Positions 54,161 through 62,119 of a stretch of DNA of 64,000 bases are shown piece after piece. The translations under genes and the position numbers were made by a program. The DNA lies in assembly GCA_001771815.1 (NCBI GenBank), contig MEPU01000004.1, forward strand, positions 248,001 to 312,000. Reading direction: 5' to 3'. The stretch comes from Bdellovibrionales bacterium RIFCSPHIGHO2_01_FULL_40_29 (GTDB taxonomy: Bacteria; Bdellovibrionota; Bdellovibrionia; Bdellovibrionales; Bdellovibrionaceae). The notes beneath the pieces are model-generated. The model saw only the letters and a list, made by a program, of their open reading frames with translations. It had not been told where the DNA came from and searched no databases. Each line of letters opens with the position of its first letter. Position 1 is the first letter of the stretch.

Positions 54161-56344
54161 CTACGGCGTTTCAATCGGAGCATAATTCAAATGTGTGTTC
54201 ATCATGTATTTAAAATCAGCTTTAACTTTATCGGCATTTTGTACGGAGTTGAATAACCTAACTTCGTCTAACTGACCATTGAAGTTTCCACCGGCGACAG
54301 GCATTCCAATACGGTCAAAGGTTCGTCCTGCTGCAATTTCTCCTGCTGTGCCCGCTCCTGAATTAGTCATTACCCCATTCACATAGAAAGCTGTCGCACC
54401 CGTCGTGCTGCGTGTGATGGTGACATGCCTCCAGGCATTGTTGTTGATGGCATAATTGGAATGGGCCACGAAGGTATTACCAACCCCGATAGCCAAAGAG
54501 CCATTGGTTACTCCACCAACTCCATTGGGGATGACGCCAAAGAAAATATCGTCAACGCTTGCGCCCACTTCAATTCCAGTAATTCCGGGAGCAGTCCATG
54601 TTGAGGCTGTCCCCGTTTGCGAGGTGCGCATCCACGTTGAAAACGTTGAGTTATTACCGATCACAGGTTGCAAGTTGGTGTTAACGGTAATGTAGTCACT
54701 ACTACTACTTAAATTAGCACTTTCTCCAATAACACCTGCAATACTAGTGGGTGGAGTGGCGCTGACTGTACCATGGCGAGCATTTACAGTTGAATCTTTA
54801 TACTGAGGGGCCGCACCCGTAGGATTATCATTCAAATGCCAAACCATCCAATAGCTGGTCCATACACCTGTTTTATTCTGCGCATCTGATGCTGCTGGAT
54901 TATTGTAGTACATATAAAAATAACCTTTTTCACTTGTAGCCGCGATAGACGGAATTCTAACCCATATTTGTGAATTGCCTGTGGGATCCCAATTTTCAAT
55001 TTCATAATCAAGAGCCGTCGTATCATCAGACGCGACAAAACGAATATCAGCTCCATTGGTTTTGGTGTCAGAATAACTTATAAGACTGGAATTAATAGTG
55101 ACTAAGACAGGTTGATCCGAGTGCGCCACTGTTTGATCTAAATTATTGATATCAATACGAAGGCGTTTTTGCCAACTGATGTTCCACCAACTAATACTTG
55201 AGTTAAAAGCGATGCTTTCTACTGAAGGATCGAAAGCTGTGGCTGAAGCTGTTGCGGTCACTGTTTCCGACGATAGATCCATTATGTAAACGACCTTCGT
55301 GTAGGTGCCAGAGTCTATTTGTGTGCTTGTAATACTTGATAAACAGGTTGCATCAGAATAAAAAACTGCAGCGCCTGTTTTAGCCAAATTCACTGCTAAG
55401 TTTGCGCCTACGATTGCAGGAATTCCATTAGCATCAGCTGCAAAAATTTGAATGGGATAACAAACGCCAGCTTTTGCGTCTGGAGGAGCGTACATAACAA
55501 GTATATCCGGATTACCTGTAAAGTAGACATTTTGCGAAGCTCCCTCTAAACCCGCATTCGATGCGACCAAGATACCGTTAGGATCTGAGATGGTCGTTAT
55601 CTTAACCCAAACATCTGTAGAAAAAGGAGCTGTCGCAGAAATAGAAACTGAAGTGATGGTTGGCGTACTTGCATTGCAATTGGCAAGCGAGCTGTAATAT
55701 TTTGGATTAGTTGTATTGTAGTTGATCGCCAGACTGATAGTTCTTGCAGTATCATTAATAGCATTGCCCATATTATCTTGGGTCTGCACAGTTAACTGAA
55801 CGCAGTCATTCACTTTAATAAAACTAGGCGGAGTGACCCATACCAGGCGCGTAGGAGTACCGCTGAAAGTTGCCGTGACGTTTCGTGTGGCTGTTTGAGC
55901 TACGACTTGGTTTGCGTTGTTTTTGGCATTGTAGTTGACACGAATAACGGCGGAGCGGGCTCCAGCTGAGGCTCTGTTCGCGGTAACAACAAAAATACAA
56001 GAGCTACGGCCCGCAAGGCTTGCACCACAATCACCACCGGTGCCAGGGAAAGTTCCACCTTTAAAACTAAAGCTATCCGTGTGTCCAGTAAAAGTATCAC
56101 CCGCGACACCGGTGACTTCGAGATAACTCGTGTTGGTTAGAGTAAAAATATGGTCTACATCGGTATTAATAGCAATTGTGCCATAATTGTACGTTGTGGC
56201 GTCAGAAATTTCTAAAGCTGCCAGGCTGTTATTACTTTTCCAATATGCAAAAGGAATCAATACCTGTGAGGATGCACTGAATGCGACAAGCTGAATCGCC
56301 ATAAAGCTCAAAATGAGACTAGAAAGCCTAGGAAATAAAAGCAT
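54161..56344 (-). CDS. Large secreted protein with DUF2341 and LamG domains
   Basis: 727 residues with signal peptide (LSSLILSFMAIQLVAFSASSQ). An N-terminal anchor-D-like immunoglobulin-type domain (residues about 45-160, GTIAINTDVDHIFTLTN) is followed by two further beta modules with similar phrases (VNDCVQLTVQTQD, AGVCYPIQIFAAD). From about residue 390 a DUF2341 domain begins (SWQKRLRIDINNLDQ, IWVRIPSIAATSEKGYFYMYYNNP), then a LamG-type lectin fold (WMVWHLNDNPTG to GQLDEVRLFNS). A surface carbohydrate- or protein-binding role is inferred. No sorting or enzyme motif seen. Confidence 0.82.
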   Translation of the reverse strand: MLLFPRLSSLILSFMAIQLVAFSASSQVLIPFAYWKSNNSLAALEISDATTYNYGTIAINTDVDHIFTLTNTSYLEVTGVAGDTFTGHTDSFSFKGGTFPGTGGDCGASLAGRSSCIFVVTANRASAGARSAVIRVNYNAKNNANQVVAQTATRNVTATFSGTPTRLVWVTPPSFIKVNDCVQLTVQTQDNMGNAINDTARTISLAINYNTTNPKYYSSLANCNASTPTITSVSISATAPFSTDVWVKITTISDPNGILVASNAGLEGASQNVYFTGNPDILVMYAPPDAKAGVCYPIQIFAADANGIPAIVGANLAVNLAKTGAAVFYSDATCLSSITSTQIDSGTYTKVVYIMDLSSETVTATASATAFDPSVESIAFNSSISWWNISWQKRLRIDINNLDQTVAHSDQPVLVTINSSLISYSDTKTNGADIRFVASDDTTALDYEIENWDPTGNSQIWVRIPSIAATSEKGYFYMYYNNPAASDAQNKTGVWTSYWMVWHLNDNPTGAAPQYKDSTVNARHGTVSATPPTSIAGVIGESANLSSSSDYITVNTNLQPVIGNNSTFSTWMRTSQTGTASTWTAPGITGIEVGASVDDIFFGVIPNGVGGVTNGSLAIGVGNTFVAHSNYAINNNAWRHVTITRSTTGATAFYVNGVMTNSGAGTAGEIAAGRTFDRIGMPVAGGNFNGQLDEVRLFNSVQNADKVKADFKYMMNTHLNYAPIETP

Positions 56345-56619
56345 ATCTAGAATTATATACTAAAGACCTCAAAAAACAAAAAGATAACGACACCCAATTG
56401 CATTACTTCACTTTTCAACGGCAAAATCACAAACAGGAACAAAGGTAAGAAACCCACACTGAAGCTCCGACCGTATTCATACTGCACTAAATACCAGTCA
56501 GAAGATTGAATTTAAGGGATCGCCTGCCTTGAAAGCTAAATTCATTGTTAAAACTGCAAGTCATGTATAATCTGTTAAAGTAAAAAACTAGATAAATTTA
56601 AAAGTGCAGGAGGCACGAT
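56345..56619. other. Divergent intergenic region upstream of the cysteine protein pair
   Basis: 275 bases between the LamG gene and the paired secreted genes. A TATAAT at 56566-56571 is preceded by a weak TTGTTA 15 bases away, and AGGAGG lies 6 bases before the ATG at 56620. These support a plus-strand promoter and strong translation. Nothing else recognised. Confidence 0.5.
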
Positions 56620-57303
56620 ATGAAAAATGTAGGCCTAAACTTTGTCTTCTTTTTTTTCGCAATGCAAAGTTTTTCCGCTGGAATGCCGCCATTAAAAAGT
56701 AAGTCTTCACTCACAAAAAACGTGAATTTTTTCAGCGCAAGTGATTTGAACATCACCCAAGTTAAATCAAACATCAAAGTGAAAAATGGTAATTTTTCAT
56801 CACAGAATATTTATGGTCTTTACGTGAGACAACTTGCTCAGGTACCCGTGGGACAGCCCTGCACCAGTGCCAGCATTATTTATCCAAACACCGGAGCCGG
56901 TGCCGCTTCAAATACTGCGGTTGGCACGTTCGTCATGCGTGTGATCATTGATCCAAGTCATGAAGCAGAAGTTGGGGCCAATTTTTTGTACAATATGATT
57001 TATAATACCAGCCAATACATTCAAACAACTTATCCGTCTTCACCTCCGGGCTGTTCATTGCCAGGCTGCACATGGGGTTCTGATACAACTCTCTATAATT
57101 GGTGTATTCACTTAGGAGTTATCGCTCCAGTCTCTATCAGTTCGGGATTTACAACCTCAAATATTGTTCCATCTACGAAGCTCGCATCAACGACAGACTA
57201 CAACTATAATCTTGCAAGCAGTTATGAATATCTTGGCCCCATTTCCTGTGATGATCAGCAGTTGACCTGCTCTGTAGCATCATCACAAATACAATCATTT
57301 TAG
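56620..57303 (+). CDS. Exported cysteine-containing protein, first of a tandem pair
   Basis: 227 residues with a signal peptide (GLNFVFFFFAMQSFSAG). No known domain recognised. It shares with the next gene the pattern NFLYNMIY...PPGCSLPGCTW...WCIHLGV...GPISCDDQQLTCSV, with five conserved cysteines near the C-terminus that probably form disulfides. Strong ribosome site AGGAGG. The shared motifs show a tandem duplication with subsequent divergence. Secreted, function unknown. Confidence 0.72.
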   Translation: MKNVGLNFVFFFFAMQSFSAGMPPLKSKSSLTKNVNFFSASDLNITQVKSNIKVKNGNFSSQNIYGLYVRQLAQVPVGQPCTSASIIYPNTGAGAASNTAVGTFVMRVIIDPSHEAEVGANFLYNMIYNTSQYIQTTYPSSPPGCSLPGCTWGSDTTLYNWCIHLGVIAPVSISSGFTTSNIVPSTKLASTTDYNYNLASSYEYLGPISCDDQQLTCSVASSQIQSF

Positions 57304-57315
57304 GAGAACACGACA

Positions 57316-58017
57316 ATGATTAAAAAACTCATTCTATTTTTTTCTTTCTGCATAACGGCTACAGCACTGATTTCCTGCACAGATTCATCGGGACCCTATG
57401 CAGCGTCACATTTTACGACAAATCAGTTAATGACGGCCCAGGACGCAGTGAATTCAGCATCTTCAAATATTTCAATTACGAATGCAGCTGGGGCAGCCAT
57501 CACGGCATCAGGACTGTATATCGCATCTTATGATATCAACGACTGCTCTGCTTGCTATGGAAGCCTGTACTCAGGAAACAATACGACAGGTGCACTTGTA
57601 GAGTCTGTTTCTTTCGAGGCCGGTCAATCTATTGAGATAGGACAAAATTATTTGTACAATCTACTTTATAGCGGAATCAGTGTTATGCAGCTGAACGGAG
57701 TGCCTCCGCCATGCCAGCTACCTGGTTGCTCTTGGAGCGGCGACACCCCTATGACAGGTTGGTGTCTTACACTTGGCGTGATGTCGCGAAACTCTGCTTA
57801 TACATTTTCTTCTTATACGAATGGCTCTCTTCCTGCGGCAAACGTGGTTCCATTTGGTCAAGCTGTTACCAGTATACCGTTCAACTACAAATTTGATTTG
57901 ATTGATCCCCTGACGTTAGGAGCTGGTAACGCATGTCTTGGTCCAATCGTTTGCGATGATCGAACTCTGAACTGCAGCGTGAGTTCTCGTCAGAATCAGT
58001 CGTTTCAAGTGTACTAG
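57316..58017 (+). CDS. Cysteine-containing lipoprotein, second of a tandem pair
   Basis: 233 residues. A signal with lipobox TALISC makes it a predicted lipoprotein, unlike its neighbour, which looks soluble. Conserved with the first copy: NYLYNLLY, PPPCQLPGCSW, WCLTLGV, CLGPIVCDDRTLNCSVSS. An extra pair of cysteines (CSACYG) lies in the middle. It starts 12 bases after the first gene with AGGAG upstream, so both are co-transcribed. One lipidated and one soluble paralogue suggest a receptor and a partner, but this is inference. Confidence 0.72.
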   Translation: MIKKLILFFSFCITATALISCTDSSGPYAASHFTTNQLMTAQDAVNSASSNISITNAAGAAITASGLYIASYDINDCSACYGSLYSGNNTTGALVESVSFEAGQSIEIGQNYLYNLLYSGISVMQLNGVPPPCQLPGCSWSGDTPMTGWCLTLGVMSRNSAYTFSSYTNGSLPAANVVPFGQAVTSIPFNYKFDLIDPLTLGAGNACLGPIVCDDRTLNCSVSSRQNQSFQVY

Positions 58018-58152
58018 CTTTTCGATCGGCCACTCAATAGATTCAAACTGAGACATCGAATACAAGCAGATAGTCATCTTCGACATTACTGCACGCCCCA
58101 CTGCTATCAAACTTTCGTTTACACCACAAGTTTTCTTACTTATCATTTTTGA

Positions 58153-59196
58153 ATGAACATGATTCTCGAGTTACCACCTTATAAATTTGACTCCTCACTT
58201 AATGATTATCCTGTAGATAATGAAGAGTGGTCTGCTTTTATTATGAATCTTCTAGAAAAATTAAGGATCACATCCGATATTCAAAAAAATTTAGTGATTT
58301 ATGAATACCTAGGTATGGCCCTTAGAACAGCACGGCGCTTTGATGAAGCCGAGTTGTATCTTTCCAAAGCCTTGGCTTTATCAGAAAGTCCTTCAAAAAA
58401 AATTCAAAATTTAATTAGATTGGCGCATGTCTACCAATGGGAAAAAGAGTTTTCAAAAGCCAAGGCACTATTTGATCAAGCCAGATATTTAATAAATGAA
58501 AATGATATCTCTGAAAAATTAAAGTCCGCCTATCATCAACATTTAGGAAAATTTTATTTTGATCAAGGATATATGGGACTGGCTGTTACTGAATTTGAGC
58601 TTGCTTTAAATATAAGAACAACAATTAAAGCACCCCAAGATCAAATCGAATCAACGACCTTATCATTAATCGAAGCTAAGAAAAAATGGCCAATTGTTCT
58701 TAATAATATTGTCATTCGCAGAGCTCAAATCTCCGATGCTGAAGCAATTCATAATGCGCACATGGAATCAATCAATGAAATTTGCGTTAAAGACCATACT
58801 TCAGATGAAATTCGAGTTTGGGGTGGAAGAACTTTTGATCCCGCAATTCGACTACCAGGAATTCAAAATCAATTCTATTTAGTCGCGGAATCAAACGGAA
58901 TCATCGAGGGTTTCTGTCAATTAAAAACGTCATTTAAAGATAACTTAAAATCAGCACATCTTTTTGGATTTTATATCACTCCAAAAATTCTAAAAAAACG
59001 TGTTGGAGATGCTCTCATGCAACTTGTTTTTGAATATTGCGAATCTGAAAATATTAAATTAATTACTTTAAAATCATCCATTACATCTTTTGGTTTCTAT
59101 CAAAAATATGGTTTTATCCAAACTGGTGAGCTGACCGGACTTATTCGCGAAGGAGTCATGATTAGATGTTACCCCATGCGGAAAGAGATTAAATAA
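58153..59196 (+). CDS. TPR-GNAT acetyltransferase fusion
   Basis: 347 residues. The N-terminal half (about 40-170) is TPR-like (LGMALRTARRFDEAELYLSKALALSES; LAHVYQWEKEFSKAKALFDQA; GKFYFDQGYMGLAVTEFELALNI). The C-terminal half (about 185-347) is a GNAT acetyltransferase. It begins VIRRAQISDAEAIHNAHMESINEI and has the usual end FGFYQKYGFIQTGE, though the acetyl-CoA loop is degenerate (KKRVGDALMQ). No signal peptide, so cytoplasmic. The TPR part may select a protein substrate. The fusion is in frame and looks natural. Confidence 0.78.
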   Translation: MNMILELPPYKFDSSLNDYPVDNEEWSAFIMNLLEKLRITSDIQKNLVIYEYLGMALRTARRFDEAELYLSKALALSESPSKKIQNLIRLAHVYQWEKEFSKAKALFDQARYLINENDISEKLKSAYHQHLGKFYFDQGYMGLAVTEFELALNIRTTIKAPQDQIESTTLSLIEAKKKWPIVLNNIVIRRAQISDAEAIHNAHMESINEICVKDHTSDEIRVWGGRTFDPAIRLPGIQNQFYLVAESNGIIEGFCQLKTSFKDNLKSAHLFGFYITPKILKKRVGDALMQLVFEYCESENIKLITLKSSITSFGFYQKYGFIQTGELTGLIREGVMIRCYPMRKEIK

Positions 59197-59242
59197 AGCG
59201 AGACTATCGACAAAAAACTACCCTATTAAGGATTCTCACATT

Positions 59243-59599
59243 CTAAGACGCCTTATGTATCGGGGTCAGAGTCAGCTTAAAACCCATCGTTTTTAAAATT
59301 GAAGCCAAAGTATCAATTGTCGGATTCCCCTTTTCGCCTAACGCTTTGTAAATCGCTGCAGTTGAAATACCTGCTTCTTTAGCTATATCTTCAAGGGACA
59401 TATCAAAAGCCTGAGAAACCCGGCGCAACGAAAGTAAAAAGGCCGGTGGAAAATCGGCATTTTCCTCTAAAGAGGTTTTTAAATACTCGAATGCTTCCTT
59501 CTTATTCTTTTTTAAACGCCCCATCATCCAGTCATCATACTTAACTTCTGGCTTGGAATTTTTCTTTACTTGTTTTTTGGTCACTGTTTTATTAGCCAT
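59243..59599 (-). CDS. HTH antitoxin, HigA-type (addiction module antidote)
   Basis: 118 residues. The helix-turn-helix MSLEDIAKEAGISTAAIYKALGEKGNPTIDTLASILKTMGFKLTLTP is the family signature of the probable addiction module antidote proteins. A basic N-terminus (KKQVKKNSKPEVK) may contact the toxin. It overlaps the toxin gene by 8 bases and is transcribed after it, the reversed order typical of HigBA modules. Confidence 0.88.
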   Translation of the reverse strand: MANKTVTKKQVKKNSKPEVKYDDWMMGRLKKNKKEAFEYLKTSLEENADFPPAFLLSLRRVSQAFDMSLEDIAKEAGISTAAIYKALGEKGNPTIDTLASILKTMGFKLTLTPIHKAS

Positions 59600-59921
59600 T
59601 TTTCCAATCCTTTAAATACTGTTTCGCTTTCTGGATATCTTTACTTTGCGTTTTCTTATCTCCACCTATCAGAAGCAATAGTATCTTTTGCCCCTGAATA
59701 GAGAAATACACTCGAAAACCAGGTCCAAAATCGATCCGAAATTCAAAGACGTCTTCTCCAACCGATTTAACATCGCCCAGATTTCCGAAAGCCGCCCGGT
59801 CCATGCGAGTTTGTATGATCTGCCGAGTCTTTTTATCTTTCAAAGATTCCAGCCACTTTTCAAAAGGCGCTTTTTTCCCGCGTGGCTTGTAGATACTTAA
59901 CTCGTATGTCATATCATACAT
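59592..59921 (-). CDS. RelE-fold toxin, HigB/Gp49-type (addiction module killer)
   Basis: 109 residues of the Gp49-like family, probably a ribosome-dependent mRNA interferase. Family blocks: YKPRGKKAPFEKWLESLKDKKTRQIIQTRMDRAAFGNLGDVKSVGEDVFEFRIDFGPGFRVYFSIQG and LLLIGGDKKTQSKDIQKAKQYL. Start could be ATG 59921 or 59912; the first lies only 6 bases after the -10, so it may be read leaderless. A 20-bp palindrome directly upstream is the likely operator. Confidence 0.88.
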   Translation of the reverse strand: MYDMTYELSIYKPRGKKAPFEKWLESLKDKKTRQIIQTRMDRAAFGNLGDVKSVGEDVFEFRIDFGPGFRVYFSIQGQKILLLLIGGDKKTQSKDIQKAKQYLKDWKNG

Positions 59922-59940
59922 TTTCTACTATAGTAGAAAA
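59921..59940. promoter_or_regulatory. HigBA-type operator palindrome and promoter
   Basis: Perfect 20-bp palindrome TTTTCTACTATAGTAGAAAA. On the minus strand it contains TATAGT as -10, with TGGACA 18 bases upstream as -35. Antitoxin binding here would block RNA polymerase directly. Confidence 0.75.
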
Positions 59941-60079
59941 TCCTTTGCTTGTCCATAAAATAGTGTCCTTTACATATTTTAACCCTTGCACAAGGTTTTC
60001 CAACCCTGTTCTATAAATCAACGTGCAGTATCCACCTATACAAGGCGAGATTCGGCCTCAAAAATTCTGCTACCCCTAG

Positions 60080-61189
60080 CTACCATGACTTGATAATTCC
60101 TTTCTTAGAGCGACCAATTTTTTTGGCTTCAATGCTTCTTTTTTTCCAAATTTTCCGGTCTTCTGCGGCTAAAACTTTGTCTTGCTTTCGCATTCCATGA
60201 CGAACTTCGGCCTCAAGCTTTTGATAACTCCGCCATCTGTCATCAGCCAGAGAACCATCAGCGATAGCTTCTTTGATTGCACAGCCAGGTTCCGTTTGAT
60301 GTTTGCAGTCGCTAAAACGGCAGCTCTGTATTAGGTCTTCAATATCTGAAAACTGAGTGCGAACTCCGTCGGCATGATCTGAAAGCTGAAGCTCTCGCAT
60401 TCCTGGGGTATCAATAATTAGTCCGCCGTAGCGACTGACATAAAGATTACGAGAAGTCGTTGTATGACGACCTTTCCCATCACTTTCCCGCACATCCTGA
60501 GTTTTTATTTGCTCATTCCCAATGAGAAAATTGACTAAGGTTGATTTACCGACTCCGGAAGAGCCGATAAAAATCGAAGTCGTTCCTATCTTAAGATATT
60601 CAGCAAGAAATTCTGCCTTTTCAAAATCGTTTTTTGAAAGGGCATGAATTTCCACCCCTGGAAATTCTTTTTGTACATCGGCCCTGACGTCGTCGATGTC
60701 CTCAAGACAAGCATCTGCCTTTGTTAATAAGATGACAGGAACTGAACCCGCATCCCGAGCAACGGCAAGGTATCGCTCGATACGACGATAATTCAAGTCA
60801 GTGTTTACTGACGTAGTAATGAAAGCATAATCCACATTCGTCGATAGAATTTGCATGTCTGCACTTGAGCCGACTTGCTTTCGATGAATAATGGTTTTTC
60901 TCTCAAGAACCTGATGAATAACTCCACGGTCAGACTGACTGGGAAACTCCACCATGACCCAATCACCAACGGCGGGATAATCAACACGAGATACCGCATT
61001 AAACTGCATCTTGCCGCTGACAGAAGCCCAAAAAATTTGATTAAGGCCCGCTTGCAAACGATAGAGATTTCTCTCTTCGCAAATAACACGGGCTGGAAAC
61101 AACGAACTAGAAACAAGATCGGGAATCTGACTTTCAAAAAAGTCATCCCAACCAAATAGAAACAAAAATTCCTTTTCGGAACTAAGCAT
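60080..61189 (-). CDS. rsgA: Ribosome small-subunit GTPase RsgA
   Basis: GTPase for late 30S maturation (RsgA/YjeQ). Order of motifs shows the circularly permuted G domain: LLTKAD (G4) first, then GSSGVGKSTLVN (G1) and DTPGMREL (G3). An OB-like N-terminal domain precedes it (YPAVGDWVMVEF) and a C-terminal zinc knuckle follows (CRFSDCKHQTEPGC). 369 residues, a little longer than E. coli RsgA, with a basic C-terminal tail (KKRSIEAKKIGRSKKG). AAGGAG precedes the ATG. A leader peptide and hairpin lie upstream. Confidence 0.94.
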   Translation of the reverse strand: MLSSEKEFLFLFGWDDFFESQIPDLVSSSLFPARVICEERNLYRLQAGLNQIFWASVSGKMQFNAVSRVDYPAVGDWVMVEFPSQSDRGVIHQVLERKTIIHRKQVGSSADMQILSTNVDYAFITTSVNTDLNYRRIERYLAVARDAGSVPVILLTKADACLEDIDDVRADVQKEFPGVEIHALSKNDFEKAEFLAEYLKIGTTSIFIGSSGVGKSTLVNFLIGNEQIKTQDVRESDGKGRHTTTSRNLYVSRYGGLIIDTPGMRELQLSDHADGVRTQFSDIEDLIQSCRFSDCKHQTEPGCAIKEAIADGSLADDRWRSYQKLEAEVRHGMRKQDKVLAAEDRKIWKKRSIEAKKIGRSKKGIIKSW

Positions 61190-61225
61190 GTAAACTCCTT
61201 AAGTTAATTTCAAAAATGAAAAACC

Positions 61226-61288
61226 TTAAGGGCCTAAATTAAAACCTAAATTGTATTGATTAGTTCAGGTGCGAAAGAAGGCCCTTAA
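61226..61288 (-). promoter_or_regulatory. rsgA leader hairpin
   Basis: TTAAGGGCCT and AGGCCCTTAA form a perfect 10-bp stem with about 43 bases between. The upstream arm (transcript order) lies inside the leader ORF; the downstream arm is followed by a U-rich stretch. CTTAAGG-type sequence near the downstream arm can also pair with the rsgA Shine-Dalgarno region, so two exclusive structures are possible. This resembles a leader-peptide attenuator. Confidence 0.55.
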
Positions 61289-61307
61289 TTACTGATTGAT
61301 GCGACAT
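61260..61307 (-). CDS. Short leader peptide upstream of rsgA
   Basis: Fifteen codons, MSHQSVIKGLLSHLN, ending in TAA. A near-perfect ribosome site, GGGAGGT, lies 5 bases before the ATG, stronger than most in this window. It is below the ORF-track cutoff. It does not resemble amino-acid-biosynthesis leaders, as no residue is strongly repeated. It lies in the rsgA leader and overlaps the hairpin, which suggests control by translation of the peptide. Confidence 0.6.
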   Translation of the reverse strand: MSHQSVIKGLLSHLN

Positions 61308-61359
61308 AAAGACCTCCCTTGAAATGAAATTGAGCGACAAATGTGCCGCTGATGAGTCT

Positions 61360-61388
61360 AATTTAAAAGAAATTGTATAAATGGTCAA
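61360..61388 (-). promoter_or_regulatory. Probable rsgA leader promoter
   Basis: Minus strand TTGACC (-35), 17 bases, TAAATT (-10), giving a leader of about 160 bases containing the short ORF and hairpin. The headless frame that ends at 61404 stops just before it. Confidence 0.5.
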
Positions 61389-61403
61389 TAGTATTAAAAA
61401 TTC

Positions 61404-61595
61404 TTATTTCTGGCGAACCAGATCTACAAAGGAAAGCCAATCAAAGCGTGTATCAAAGAAAGTTGAGATTCCTAGTCTCAATTCCACACCACTTGTCATT
61501 GACCAAATAGTAACGACAACCCCGGTTTCAGAACCAATGGGAAAACGAACGGCATAATAATTCCATACTGTAGGAAAGTATTTTTTATTTATGTG
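61404..61595 (-). pseudogene. Headless coding remnant (C-terminal fragment of unknown gene)
   Basis: Not in the ORF track. On the minus strand a frame without a normal start reads about 63 residues to a TAA at 61404, including YFPTVWNYYAVRFPIGSE, VVVTIWSMTSGVELRLG and FFDTRFDWLSFVDLVRQK. Composition and alternating hydrophobic pattern look like real protein, not a shadow. It begins around the 3' end of the PhnB-like gene in another frame. It is probably the tail of a gene whose 5' part was lost when the PhnB-like gene was placed here. The family is unknown. Confidence 0.6.
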
Positions 61596-62068
61596 CGAAC
61601 GGCGGCTTCGAGAGTGGCCAGATCAATCTTCGTCATCGTCATCATGGACTCGAATGCCCGCTTCGCTTGGTTTTGATCAGCACTCGTGGTTAGTTCGAGC
61701 AAGCGTCGCGGAGTAATTTGCCACGAGAAACCCCAGCGATCCTTGCACCAACCGCAGGCGCTTTCCATTCCGCCATTCCCAATGATCGCATTCCAGTAAC
61801 GGTCCGTTTCTTCCTGATTGTCAGTTATGACCATAAAGCTGACGGACTCGTTAGGTTTGAAATTGGGGCCACCATTTAAGCCAACAAAATTACGACCAAG
61901 CACAGTGAACTCGACGGTCAGCTCGCTGCCTTCATGCCCCCCTGGAAAGTCACCGGGTGCTTTATTCACTTTCCCGACATGGCTGTTGGGAAATGTGGCC
62001 GCATAAAATGCAGCCGCTTTGCTTGCTTCACCGTGGTCGAACCAAATGCAGGTCACAAAATCCGCCAT
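61589..62068 (-). CDS. PhnB-like VOC protein (PF06983)
   Basis: 159 residues of the PhnB/3-demethylubiquinone methyltransferase-like glyoxalase fold: [82 protein letters not shown] and [21 protein letters not shown]. These match the family order fully. No enzymatic role is proven for these proteins. Good ribosome site GAGGAG. It lies between the globin gene and the rsgA leader. Confidence 0.88.
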   Translation of the reverse strand: MADFVTCIWFDHGEASKAAAFYAATFPNSHVGKVNKAPGDFPGGHEGSELTVEFTVLGRNFVGLNGGPNFKPNESVSFMVITDNQEETDRYWNAIIGNGGMESACGWCKDRWGFSWQITPRRLLELTTSADQNQAKRAFESMMTMTKIDLATLEAAVRT

Positions 62069-62119
62069 GAACTAACTCCTCATTTTTTATAAGTTAGCAT
62101 TTTCATTCAGCGAACTCAT

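Noticed and set aside
57916-58146. Minus-strand 76-residue ORF at the end of the cysteine protein gene
   Set aside because: It is mostly antisense to the conserved C-terminus of that gene and has no protein-like features.
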